From: Bryobacterales bacterium
GTDB lineage: Bacteria; Acidobacteriota; Terriglobia; Bryobacterales; Bryobacteraceae
DNA length: 64,000 bases
Assembly (NCBI GenBank): GCA_016789905.1
Contig: JAEUQC010000136.1
Coordinates: 1-64,000, forward strand
Reading direction: 5' to 3'
Shown here: one piece after another, positions 1 to 7,944 of the stretch
Position numbering within the stretch: the first letter of the stretch is position 1
How the letters are laid out: each line of letters begins with the position of its first letter
Program-made: the position numbers and the translations under genes
The notes under the pieces: model-generated
Database searches by the model: none
Seen by the model: only the letters and a program-made list of their open reading frames with translations
Told to the model about the DNA's origin: nothing

Positions 1-175
1 CGTTCAACAGTGGCTCTCGGCCACAAACGCCACGTGCCGCCACTTCTTCGACCCGCCACGAAAGCGCCGCAGTCAGACCGCCGCCGTCTTGCGTCATGCC
101 CTTCCACCGAATCAGGTTCGTTAAGTTAGCGCCTATGCCCCGCGCACCCCCCCTCTTTTTTAAACCCCAAAAACC
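1..175. other. Window edge, no assignable gene
   Basis: No recognised gene. On the plus strand a frame is open from base 2 to a TAA at 122-124, giving an arginine-rich peptide with no family likeness. On the minus strand a frame is open from an ATG near position 98 out through the window edge, preceded by GGAAGG but at a very short spacing. Either could be a gene fragment cut by the window, and the sequence does not decide between them. The last 50 bases are C- and T-rich and follow the stop codon of the next gene. Confidence 0.2.
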
Positions 176-1729
176 CTACCGAAACTGAAACGCAAACAGC
201 TTCGCCGCCCGCATCTTAATCCGCAGCCGCACCGCCTGCCCCGCCAGCGCCGAAACATCCGTCGAACCCTTATTCCAACTCGCCCGCAGCGTCAACGAAT
301 TCCCATTCAACTCATCCGCCTCCGCCATCGTGAATCCCCGTATCGGCTCTCCGGTCTCTTTCAATATCTCCACCTTCGCCACGCCCCCCGCCCCCGTATT
401 CAAATTCAACTCCAGCCGCGACCCCGCGAACCGCACCGGCGGCGTCATAAACACGCCCCCCTCATAATCCGCCTCCGCCGCCACAAACCCATCCACCCGC
501 AGTATCGCCCGCGATAGCGCCTCCTGCTTCTTCCCGTCCACCCGCCCCGCATGGTCATGATTCGTACCCATATAGTAAATCCACAACTCATCCCCCATTC
601 GCACCGGCCGCAGTACCGGATAGATCCATTTCGAATCCCACGTCCCATCCATCCCCGTCGTCAAAAACGCCCGCCGCGGACCCGGCCGCGTGAAGTTCCG
701 CGCATCCCGGCTCACCGCCAACTGGATATCCCCCGTACTCGGAAACGTGTCACTCCCGGACCCCCGCCAATGATGAAACACCGGCACCAATGCCAAATAC
801 ACCCCCTCATACGGAAACACTCCCGGCCCGTAAAAGTCCAACGGCGCCGTCGGCGTCAACACCTGGTCCTCGCCCGTCGCCGCGCCCGTCCGCCCCTCCC
901 GCATCGGCATAATATTCTCCCCATTCACCACCAGCCGCGTCGGGTCCAACACCATCATCGGCGCCGCCGCCGCATCTCTCTCATCGGGCTCAAACGAAAA
1001 GTGCATCGCCGTCCAATTCACCATATCGTCGCTCTCGTTGTAACTCGCCATCCGCGCCCCAAATCCCGATTTTTCCCGCACCCATTCCCGCGAATAGCCA
1101 ACGTATCTTCCAATCCGCTTATCCCAGAACCACGACGGCTGCGTATCCGCCGCCCGCAGTCCCGTCACCGGCCTTTCTTCATGCGTCCAACGCAGCCCGT
1201 CCGGCGATTTCCATACCCGGTGCGGCCCCCGCACCGGACTCCCCGGCTTATCGTACATCTTGCTCCAACTCTTGTACCGCGCATCCGGCGCCGCGTTCGG
1301 ATTATCGTCCCGCCACACCGTCCCCCCGCCCACCGCCAGCCACTCCGGCCGCGGCGGCAGCACCAGATTATTCTCCTTGGTCCCATTCCGCTCCACCAGC
1401 CCCAGCGGCTTCTTCACAAAGTGAATCCCGTCCACCGATTCCGCATACGCCAGCCCCATAAACGGCGGGTTCTTCCGCGGCTCCGGAATCCCCGCCCGCA
1501 CGTCGTACCACAGCCGGATCTTTCCGTCCTCCTGCACCACCGTCGAATAGCTCCCCAGGTGCGCGTCTTTTTCCCACGGCGCGTCCGTCGTCAACAGCTT
1601 CTCCCGTGTCTGCATCGGTTGCTGCACCGCCAGCGTAATTCCCTCTGCACTCTCCATGAACTTATGGTCAATGAACAACTGCTTCATTGATCCAATCTCA
1701 ATCACCGCCGCCATCAGGAAAAGAATCAT
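176..1729 (-). CDS. Glycosidase-like five-bladed beta-propeller protein
   Basis: 517 aa. The repeated pattern of aromatic-rich strands with SxDGxxW/F turns (for example KSPDGLRW and AVSRDARNF) is that of the five-bladed propeller shared by GH32/GH43-type enzymes. Proteins of this type in acidobacteria and planctomycetes are usually annotated as hypothetical or GH32-like. Motifs such as WDSKWIYPVLRP and LWIYYMGTNHDHAG resemble the substrate-facing strands, and the last 90 or so residues look like a beta-sandwich cap. The first 15 residues are hydrophobic and could be a short signal peptide. I cannot place a catalytic triad, so sugar hydrolysis is an inference. The gene stands alone, with a 41-bp gap to the divergent peroxiredoxin gene, so the two may share a promoter region. 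Confidence 0.6.
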   Translation of the reverse strand: MILFLMAAVIEIGSMKQLFIDHKFMESAEGITLAVQQPMQTREKLLTTDAPWEKDAHLGSYSTVVQEDGKIRLWYDVRAGIPEPRKNPPFMGLAYAESVDGIHFVKKPLGLVERNGTKENNLVLPPRPEWLAVGGGTVWRDDNPNAAPDARYKSWSKMYDKPGSPVRGPHRVWKSPDGLRWTHEERPVTGLRAADTQPSWFWDKRIGRYVGYSREWVREKSGFGARMASYNESDDMVNWTAMHFSFEPDERDAAAAPMMVLDPTRLVVNGENIMPMREGRTGAATGEDQVLTPTAPLDFYGPGVFPYEGVYLALVPVFHHWRGSGSDTFPSTGDIQLAVSRDARNFTRPGPRRAFLTTGMDGTWDSKWIYPVLRPVRMGDELWIYYMGTNHDHAGRVDGKKQEALSRAILRVDGFVAAEADYEGGVFMTPPVRFAGSRLELNLNTGAGGVAKVEILKETGEPIRGFTMAEADELNGNSLTLRASWNKGSTDVSALAGQAVRLRIKMRAAKLFAFQFR

Positions 1730-1770
1730 GACACCTCCATCCTACCCGCAATTCGTCTACATGCTCTATC

Positions 1771-2253
1771 GTGGTGAACAGCATGTTTGATTGGCTAATA
1801 GGCGCTCCCCTTGCCGTCGGCTCTATCGCCCCGGCATTCGATCTCCCAGATGAAAACGGCCGTCCTGTGTCCTTGTCCGCCCTCAGGGGCAAACCCGTCG
1901 TCCTGGTCTTCTACCCCGGTGACGACACGGCCATCTGCACCAAACAGCTCTGCGAGATCCGTGACGACTGGAAGTCCTTCCAGCGTTACAACGCCGTTGT
2001 CTACGGCATCAATGGCCAGGGCGCCGAAGCCCACGGCAAGTTCTCCGCCAAATACCGTTTTCCCTTTCCGCTCCTCGTCGATCACGGCTGGCTCACCTGC
2101 AAGGAGTACAACGCCGGCTGGGGCCTCGTCCGCCGCACGGTCTATGTCATCGGCCCTGATGGCCGCATCCTCTACGCCAAACGCGGAAAGCCCTCCACCG
2201 CGGAGATACTCACCGCCATGGAGGGCCTTCTCGCCAAACGCGCTACTTCTTAA
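1771..2253 (+). CDS. Peroxiredoxin, BCP/PrxQ type
   Basis: 160 aa, a normal length for the BCP/PrxQ branch of the AhpC/TSA family, which reduces hydroperoxides with thiols from thioredoxin. The active site reads FYPGDDTAIC (Cys56, peroxidatic), with a second Cys five residues later (Cys61). That spacing is the known peroxidatic/resolving pair of atypical 2-Cys PrxQ enzymes. A thioredoxin fold is visible, from PVVLVFYPG to the RTVYVIGPDGRILY strand. No signal peptide, so it is probably cytoplasmic. The GTG at 1771 is the called start; an ATG four codons later is an alternative. Its 3' end overlaps the convergent selenocysteine-type peroxiredoxin by 11 bp, so a Cys enzyme and a putative Sec enzyme of the same superfamily sit tail to tail. 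Confidence 0.85.
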   Translation: MVNSMFDWLIGAPLAVGSIAPAFDLPDENGRPVSLSALRGKPVVLVFYPGDDTAICTKQLCEIRDDWKSFQRYNAVVYGINGQGAEAHGKFSAKYRFPFPLLVDHGWLTCKEYNAGWGLVRRTVYVIGPDGRILYAKRGKPSTAEILTAMEGLLAKRATS

Positions 2254-2767
2254 TCCGCTGACACGCCGCTATCGACGCTTCGTTATGCGGCGCCGGCCGG
2301 CCGTCGGCAATGATCTCAACAATCTTGCCCGTCTTGTCAATGACGAACGTCGTTCGGCTGGCGATGCCGCGTTCCGCCATCAGTACGCCATACGCCTTCG
2401 CCGTGTTGCGATTCGGAAAATCCGATAGCAACGGAAACTCGAGCGAGAGGTCGTCGGAAAAACGCTTCAGCGACGGTGCCGCGTCCACGCTAATTCCCAA
2501 TATCTGTGATTCCGCTTCGTTAAAGTTTTTGATTCCAGCCTGGAACCCTTTCATTTCCGCGGTTCAGCCACCCGTAAACGCCAGCGGGAAAAAGGCGAGC
2601 ACCACGGTCTTGCTGCCTTTGAAATCCGCCAACGAATACGTTTTGCCTGGAACCGAGGAACTGAGCTTGGTAAACTCCGGAGCCATGTCGCCAACCTTCA
2701 AATGCGTCTTGCCGTCTTGGGCAAATAGCGCGGTTGCGACGAGACCCAGGAAGAGTATTTTCTTCAT
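2243..2767 (-). CDS. Exported peroxiredoxin with in-frame TGA at the catalytic position (probable selenoprotein)
   Basis: Conventional gene calling would break this gene in two at the TGA at 2564-2566. The frame continues without interruption for 106 codons and completes one AhpC/TSA peroxiredoxin of 174 aa. The TGA is codon 68, in [20 protein letters not shown], exactly where the family has its peroxidatic Cys in the TxxC motif. Insertion of selenocysteine at that site is known in bacterial PrxU-type proteins, so Sec68 is the natural reading. A hairpin follows at SECIS spacing. The ATG at 2767 is preceded by GAGG and starts a signal peptide ([17 protein letters not shown]), so the enzyme is probably periplasmic. 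The only Cys in the mature part is five residues from the end (AACQRIKK), a possible resolving partner. It lies 41 bp downstream of the Xaa-Pro peptidase gene. The alternative is a pseudogene with a nonsense mutation. Confidence 0.82.
2531..2566 (-). promoter_or_regulatory. Putative bacterial SECIS element with its UGA codon
   Basis: Read on the minus strand, the TGA (2566-2564) is followed 16 nt later by GGTTCCA-GGC-TGGAATC (2547-2531). This is a 7-bp stem including one G-U pair, closed by a 3-nt loop beginning GG. The loop starts 24 nt after the UGA. Bacterial SECIS elements lie inside the reading frame just after the UGA, with the apical loop roughly 16-37 nt away and a G among the first two loop bases, so this fits the known model. 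Extra AAAG/CTTT pairing below the stem is possible. SelB binding is inferred. Confidence 0.7.
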
Positions 2768-2808
2768 AGTGTGTCCTCGTTGAAATAAAACTGCCGAACC
2801 CAACTAGT

Positions 2809-3981
2809 CTATATCTTCACCATCTCCGTCTGCCGCTCCCCCGTCACCCGCGCGTCCCGTTCGCCCACAAAAACATTCACTTCGCTCCGGATGCCAAAGG
2901 CCGGCAAATACACCCCCGGCTCCACCGAAAAACACGTCCAAGGAATCACTCGCCGCACATCGTGCGTCTCCAGGTTGTCCATGTTCGCGCCCGACCCATG
3001 CACCTCTTCGCCAATCGAATGGCCCGTCCGGTGGATGAAGTAATCGCCAAACCCGTGCTCCCGGATATGCCCGCGGCACGCGTCGTCCACCTCGAATCCG
3101 CACAGCGGCAGCCCCGCGCCAATCGTATTCTGCACCTTCGCCACCGCCGCGTCTCGCGCCCCAGTCACCACCGTGAACACGCGCTGCACTTCATCAGGAA
3201 TCTCCTCGCCCGTGTACCCCGTCCACGTCACGTCGTAGTAAACCGTCCCCGGCTTGTTCAGCTTCGCCCACAGGTCAATCAGCACCACGTCGCCCTGCTT
3301 GATCATCTCGTAGTCGTCGGCGTGCGGCTCGTAGTGCGGGTTCGATGCATTCGCGTTCACGCCCACAATCGGCCCATGATCGGTAAACAGCCCCGCCCGC
3401 TCAAACGACCGCAGAATGAACGATTTCACCATGTACTCATTCACTGGTTCCCGCCCGCGCAGCAGGTCCCCGATCTCCACAAACGCCGCTCGCCGAATCT
3501 CATCCACCAGCACCCCGGCCTGCATATGCGAGTCCAGCTTCTCCTGGTTCCACTTCGCCTCGAAAATCTGCACCAGGTTCGCCGAAGTTTCCACCTCCAC
3601 GCCCTGCTCCCGCACCAGTTCCACGGTCCCGGCGTCCACCATCGCCACATACGGCACCGCGCACTGCGGCGAATACTGCATCGCCACCCGCTTGCATCCG
3701 TTCAGCAGCATCGTCAATCCATACACCTGCCGCGACCAGCTCGAATAGCTCTGCGTCGTTCCCGGCAGCGCGTCCAGCATCGACGGCTCAATCTGGTGTA
3801 CTAGCTTCCTGGGCTCCCCGTTCGCCGGAATCAGGTAATACCAGCGCCGCGACGGCGTCCGCGGCGGCGTAAAGTCCAGCACCCGGTACGCCAGCGGATC
3901 CCGCAAATGATGGTCGAAAAACAGCCACCCATCCAGCTTCTCTTCGCGCAGTGCCTCTTGAATCGCCGCAACGTTCATCAT
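2809..3981 (-). CDS. M24-family Xaa-Pro peptidase
   Basis: 390 aa. The N-terminal creatinase-like domain (about 1-160) precedes a pita-bread catalytic domain. The five metal ligands of the M24 family are all visible: Asp236 (VVLIDLWAK), Asp250 (VYYDVTW), His321 (HRTGHSIG), Glu354 (FSVEPGVY) and Glu367 (SEVNVF). The enzyme should remove an N-terminal residue before proline or split Xaa-Pro dipeptides in the cytoplasm. Its start overlaps the stop of the upstream POT peptide transporter by 4 bp (ATGA), so uptake of small peptides and their cleavage are translationally coupled. The selenocysteine-type peroxiredoxin follows 41 bp downstream. Prolidase and aminopeptidase P cannot be told apart here. 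The related creatinase reaction is less likely given the transporter partner. Confidence 0.85.
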   Translation of the reverse strand: MMNVAAIQEALREEKLDGWLFFDHHLRDPLAYRVLDFTPPRTPSRRWYYLIPANGEPRKLVHQIEPSMLDALPGTTQSYSSWSRQVYGLTMLLNGCKRVAMQYSPQCAVPYVAMVDAGTVELVREQGVEVETSANLVQIFEAKWNQEKLDSHMQAGVLVDEIRRAAFVEIGDLLRGREPVNEYMVKSFILRSFERAGLFTDHGPIVGVNANASNPHYEPHADDYEMIKQGDVVLIDLWAKLNKPGTVYYDVTWTGYTGEEIPDEVQRVFTVVTGARDAAVAKVQNTIGAGLPLCGFEVDDACRGHIREHGFGDYFIHRTGHSIGEEVHGSGANMDNLETHDVRRVIPWTCFSVEPGVYLPAFGIRSEVNVFVGERDARVTGERQTEMVKI

Positions 3982-5444
3982 TTCTGCTCTCCCATTAAGC
4001 CGCGCAGCGGCTTCACGAATACTGTCAACACTGCCGCCGCCGCTATCGCGAACAGCGCCACGTACAAAAACAATTCTTCCAGTTTCATCCGCTCATAGAA
4101 ACCCGACAATCGCCCGCCCACGTAGTTCCCCGTCGCAATCGACAAAAAGAACACGCCCATAATCACGCCGCCCAGCCGCGCCGGCGCCAGCTTCGTCATC
4201 GCCGATAGTCCCACCGGGCTCAAACACAACTCGCCAATCGTGTGCAGCAAATACGTCACCACCAGCCAGAACGGGCTCACCTTCATCCCCGCGTCCGCCG
4301 TCGCCGCCGCCGGCACCAATATCAAAAAACCCAATCCCACAAACAGCAGCGCCAGTGCGAACTTCGCCGGCACGCTCGGCTCCCTCGGCCCTAGCTTGAT
4401 CCATAGCACCGAAAAAACTGGCGCCAATATCAGCAGCCAGATCGAGTTTACAGATTGGAACCAGCTCGACGGATAATCCATCCCCAGCACCTGGTTCCGC
4501 GTCTTCTCATCGGCAAACAAATTCAGCGTCGAACCTGCCTGCTCAAACAACGACCAAAACACCGCCGACGCGATCGACAAACACAGAATCACCGCGATGT
4601 TCTTCCGCTCCTGCCCCTTCGCCGTCGCCCCGAATAGCACCACGAAGATCCCCACAAAACAAATGGCCATCAACACGCTGAACCCATCGGCAATCGCCGT
4701 CACCGATAGCGAAGTCACCCCCGAAGTCTGCAAAAATCCCAGCAAAAGCGGCAATCCTACCACCACGCCAAGCCCCATCGCCAGTTGCTTCTTCTCCGCC
4801 GCCCCCGGCGGCGTCGCCGTCCGTAGCCCAGCCTCGCCCAGGTGCCGCTGCGTCGCCACATACTGAATCAGTCCCACCGTCATCCCCGCCGTCACCAGCA
4901 GAAACGCCAACCGCCAGTTGATCGCCTGCCCCACATACCCAATCGCCAGCGGCGCCAGAAACGCCCCCAAATTGATGCCCATGTAATAGAGCGAAAATCC
5001 CGCGTCCCGCCGGTTGTCACCCTTCGCATACAGCGCTCCCACCATCGTGCTGGCGTTGGTCTTCAGCAGTCCAGTGCCCACGCAAATCATCCCCAGCCCT
5101 AAATAAAATGCCCACATCATCGGCGCCGCCAGCAGCGCGTTGCCCGCCGCTATGATGATCCCCCCATACAGCACCGCTTTGCGCTGCCCCAATATCCGGT
5201 CTGCCACCCAGCCTCCCGGCAGGCTCAGCAAATAGACCGACGCCGTGAAGATCCCATAAATCGCCCCGGCCGTCGTCTTGTCCATCCCCAGCCCGCCGTT
5301 CTGATACTGTGCCGTCAGGTACAGAATCAAAATCGCGCGCATCCCGTAATAGCTGAACCGTTCCCACATCTCGGTGAAGAACAGCGTGGAAAGTCCCCAC
5401 GGATGCCCGAAAAACGAAGTATCACTTACGGATTGCGTTGCCAT
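3978..5444 (-). CDS. POT-family proton-coupled oligopeptide transporter
   Basis: 488 aa with about 12-14 hydrophobic segments. The N-terminal motif FFTEMWERFSYYGMRAIL contains the ExxER signature of the POT/PTR2 branch of the major facilitator superfamily, which couples di- and tripeptide uptake to protons. The family motif GGWVADRILGQRKAVLYGG follows in the loop after helix 2. The stop overlaps the start of the Xaa-Pro peptidase, and its own start lies 19 bp inside the end of the ABC ATPase gene. All three are therefore in one leftward transcription unit. The inferred role is import of proline-containing di- or tripeptides for cleavage by the next gene product. Confidence 0.9.
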   Translation of the reverse strand: MATQSVSDTSFFGHPWGLSTLFFTEMWERFSYYGMRAILILYLTAQYQNGGLGMDKTTAGAIYGIFTASVYLLSLPGGWVADRILGQRKAVLYGGIIIAAGNALLAAPMMWAFYLGLGMICVGTGLLKTNASTMVGALYAKGDNRRDAGFSLYYMGINLGAFLAPLAIGYVGQAINWRLAFLLVTAGMTVGLIQYVATQRHLGEAGLRTATPPGAAEKKQLAMGLGVVVGLPLLLGFLQTSGVTSLSVTAIADGFSVLMAICFVGIFVVLFGATAKGQERKNIAVILCLSIASAVFWSLFEQAGSTLNLFADEKTRNQVLGMDYPSSWFQSVNSIWLLILAPVFSVLWIKLGPREPSVPAKFALALLFVGLGFLILVPAAATADAGMKVSPFWLVVTYLLHTIGELCLSPVGLSAMTKLAPARLGGVIMGVFFLSIATGNYVGGRLSGFYERMKLEELFLYVALFAIAAAAVLTVFVKPLRGLMGEQK

Positions 5445-6616
5445 TCAATCTCCGTGTTCAGTTGAATCATGCCCGCCGTGTCCCGGTGGTCGATTACCGC
5501 GAACGGCAAGGCATCGTCTATCCAGTCCTGACTCGCGCCATCCCCGTGCTGCATCGCCACCGTCAGCGTATACTCCGCCCGGCTCAGCAAACACTCCAAC
5601 GCGAATCGAATCTCCAGCACATCCCCCGCCGCAAAGTCCCCCAGTTCTACTTTCTCCACCTTCGTGTTCGTCCCATACACATCCACGCCCAGCCGGTTCC
5701 GGATCAATATCCCAGCCATCGGCCGCTCGCAATCTCTCGCGAACTTCGCCCGCACCCGCACCACCGTCCGCTCCCCGCTCATCAGGCTCGTTACTTCTTC
5801 GCCCCGCCCATTCAGCAGCGCCACGCTTTCAATCCGGCTCGTCCCGTCCCCGTGCCGGTAGCTCCCGACGTCGGCCGGCGTGTCCCGCAGTTGCAGCTCA
5901 TGCACCAGCCCCACGTACTTGTTCACAATCTCGCTCGGCTTTCCCATCGCCACCACTTCCCCCTGCATCATCAGCGCCGCCCGGTCCGCCAGCCGCTTCA
6001 CGATTCCCAGATCGTGCGACACAAACAAAATCGTGATTTTCTTCTCTTTCAACTCCTCCAGCTTCCGCACGCACCGGTTCGCGAAAATCGCATCGCCCAC
6101 CGCCAGCGCTTCGTCGACAATCAGCACTTCCGGCTCCACATGGATCGCCGTCGAAAACGCCAGCCGCACATACATCCCGCTCGAATACTCTTTCACCGGC
6201 CGGTCCATAAAGTCGCCAATCCCCGCAAACTCCACAATCTTCGGAAACGCCGTCTCCACTTCCGCCCGGCTCAGCCCCATAATCTCGCCGTTCAAAAAGA
6301 CGTTTTCCCGCCCGGTGAAATCCGGGTTGAATCCCGCGCCCAATTCCAGCAGCGCCGCCACCCGTCCCTGGCAAACCACCCGGCCCCGCGTCGGCTGCAT
6401 AATTCCCGCCACAATCTGCAGAAGTGTCGATTTCCCGCTCCCGTTCGGCCCCACCAGCGCGAACACTTCCCCCGCCTCCACTCGCAGGTTTACATCGTGC
6501 AGCGCCCGGAACTCGCGCCCCCGCGCCTCTCCGATCACCGGCAGTAGCGATACCAGCCGGTCCGTCGGGCGCTCGTAGAGCGTATAGACTTTCGAAACGT
6601 GTTGAACGGAGACCAA
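5426..6616 (-). CDS. Wzt-like ABC transporter ATPase with C-terminal sugar-binding domain
   Basis: 396 aa. Residues 1-235 form an ABC ATPase: Walker A GPNGSGKST (56-64), signature YSSGM (144-148), Walker B LIVDEA (165-170) and the H-loop in FVSHD. The sequence GRVAALLELGAGFNPDFTGREN is typical of the O-antigen/teichoic-acid exporter branch (Wzt, TagH). Residues 255-396 form a beta-rich domain like the Wzt C-terminus, which recognises the capped end of the polysaccharide. The cognate membrane subunit (Wzm) would normally be adjacent but is absent here, so the protein presumably pairs with one encoded elsewhere. The end overlaps the POT transporter start by 19 bp. A 37-bp gap separates its start from the divergent propeller gene. 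Confidence 0.85.
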   Translation of the reverse strand: MVSVQHVSKVYTLYERPTDRLVSLLPVIGEARGREFRALHDVNLRVEAGEVFALVGPNGSGKSTLLQIVAGIMQPTRGRVVCQGRVAALLELGAGFNPDFTGRENVFLNGEIMGLSRAEVETAFPKIVEFAGIGDFMDRPVKEYSSGMYVRLAFSTAIHVEPEVLIVDEALAVGDAIFANRCVRKLEELKEKKITILFVSHDLGIVKRLADRAALMMQGEVVAMGKPSEIVNKYVGLVHELQLRDTPADVGSYRHGDGTSRIESVALLNGRGEEVTSLMSGERTVVRVRAKFARDCERPMAGILIRNRLGVDVYGTNTKVEKVELGDFAAGDVLEIRFALECLLSRAEYTLTVAMQHGDGASQDWIDDALPFAVIDHRDTAGMIQLNTEIEWQRNP

Positions 6617-6653
6617 CCTATCAGCTTAGCCGACCCTGGCCGCGATAGACTCA

Positions 6654-7601
6654 GTGAGCATCATGCACGCCCTGCCACTCTTCTTCGCGCTTCTCCTGGT
6701 CGTTGAAAAACACAACGATTCGGTCAGCTTCTACGAATTGGCCAACGGCGCCCCGGTCGCCACCGTCAAGGTCGGCCACATCCCGCACGAATTCGTCTTT
6801 TCCGCCGACAAAAAATCGGTCTACGTCACCAACTACGGCACCGCCCGCTGGACAGATGAAGCACCCGGCGGCAACACGATCTCGATCCTCGATCTCGCCA
6901 CAAAAAAGGTCACCGGCGAAATCAATCTCGGCGAGTTCCACCGCCCCCACGGCATCGAACTCGGCCACAGCGGCAAGCTCTACGTTACTTGCGATATACC
7001 CTCCGCCGTTCTCATCATCGATCCAATGCAACGCAAAATCGAACGCGTCCTCCGCTACCCGGCCAAGGAACTCCCTCACATGCTCGCCGTCACCCGCGAC
7101 GAGAAGACGCTCTACACTGCCAACGCCGGCAACGGCGCCATAACTGTCCACAACCTCAAAACAGGCGCCGTCAATTCCATCGAAGTCGGCGGTGTCCCCA
7201 TGGGCTTGGCCCTCACCAAGGACGAGCGGACGCTTTACGTCGCCACCCGCACTGCCGATACCGTTGTCGAAATCGACACGCGCAAATGGACCATCCGCCG
7301 CACCATCAAACTCGCCGGCCAGCCCGTCCGCCTCCAACTTCTCCCCAACGAAAAGCAGCTATTGGTCAGTCTCATCGTCGATGGCGCCATGGTCGTTCTC
7401 GATACCAAAACCGGTCAGGAGACCCACCGCCTCAAGGTGGGCCTCAATGCGGAGGGCATGCACATCGATCCCGTAACGAACGAAGGTTTCGTCTCCGCCC
7501 AAGGCGAAAAACGCGTGGTTCGTTTTTCACTCCGGACCTTTGAACGAACCGGCGTCGTCAACACTCAGGAGCGGCCCGACCCGATCCTCGTCCACCGCTA
7601 G
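6654..7601 (+). CDS. YVTN-type beta-propeller repeat protein, exported
   Basis: 315 aa made of about seven repeats of roughly 42 residues with the pattern PHxxxxxxDxKxLYVxN (for example PHEFVFSADKKSVYVTN and PHMLAVTRDEKTLYTAN). This is the YVTN/surface-layer propeller repeat. The N-terminal stretch MHALPLFFALLLVVEK looks like a short signal peptide or anchor, so the ATG at 6663 may be the true start rather than the GTG at 6654. These proteins bind or scaffold at the cell envelope, and no enzymatic residues can be identified. The gene is divergent from the Wzt-like gene and convergent with the glycosyltransferase-like gene, with a repeat-bearing gap after its stop. Confidence 0.75.
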   Translation: MSIMHALPLFFALLLVVEKHNDSVSFYELANGAPVATVKVGHIPHEFVFSADKKSVYVTNYGTARWTDEAPGGNTISILDLATKKVTGEINLGEFHRPHGIELGHSGKLYVTCDIPSAVLIIDPMQRKIERVLRYPAKELPHMLAVTRDEKTLYTANAGNGAITVHNLKTGAVNSIEVGGVPMGLALTKDERTLYVATRTADTVVEIDTRKWTIRRTIKLAGQPVRLQLLPNEKQLLVSLIVDGAMVVLDTKTGQETHRLKVGLNAEGMHIDPVTNEGFVSAQGEKRVVRFSLRTFERTGVVNTQERPDPILVHR

Positions 7602-7944
7602 TCTGCAAAACGCCAGCCCCGCCCAACTCAACATGCACCCCCCCCCCCGCCGGGACACGCTCACCTGTAACCCCCGCCACAAGCCGCGCGCCGGGAGATC
7701 CCACATGCAACACTAATCCCCGACGGGACTTGCTTTAGCATGTCCCAAGACGCATCCCCACCTCCACAAAGGGTCACGCCCCCGCGACAAGCCATGCGCC
7801 GGGAAATCAGACAGGCAACACAACCCCCGACGGGACGCGCGGCATCCCCACCCCACAAAGAGTCACACCCCCGCCATTTGAGCGTGTCCTAAAACGCTCG
7901 CCATCCACACCCGCCGACCCCCGAAACAAAGGACACCAACCCAC
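7602..7944 (+). repeat. Dispersed intergenic repeat, copy A (two units)
   Basis: No gene is seen in this gap between convergent genes. From about 7638 to 7905 it carries two diverged units of the repeat family found again at 13.9, 30.2 and 44.7 kb. Unit landmarks are CCGCCACAAGCC, CGCCGGGA, CAACAC and a core hairpin, here GGGACTTGC (7725-7733), loop TTTA and GCATGTCCC (7738-7746), with one mismatch. CCCAAGACGC follows the hairpin as in the other copies. The second unit lacks the hairpin arm and goes directly from CGACGGGAC to GCGCGGCATCC. Confidence 0.75.

Noticed and set aside
1-124. C-terminal coding fragment on the plus strand
   Set aside because: The peptide is short and arginine-rich without family likeness, and the opposite strand is equally open, so it is not listed as a gene.
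2564-2566. Nonsense mutation making the exported peroxiredoxin a pseudogene
   Set aside because: The stop lies exactly at the catalytic residue, is TGA, is followed by a SECIS-like hairpin at the right distance, and the remaining frame shows no decay. Chance agreement of all four is unlikely, though not excluded.
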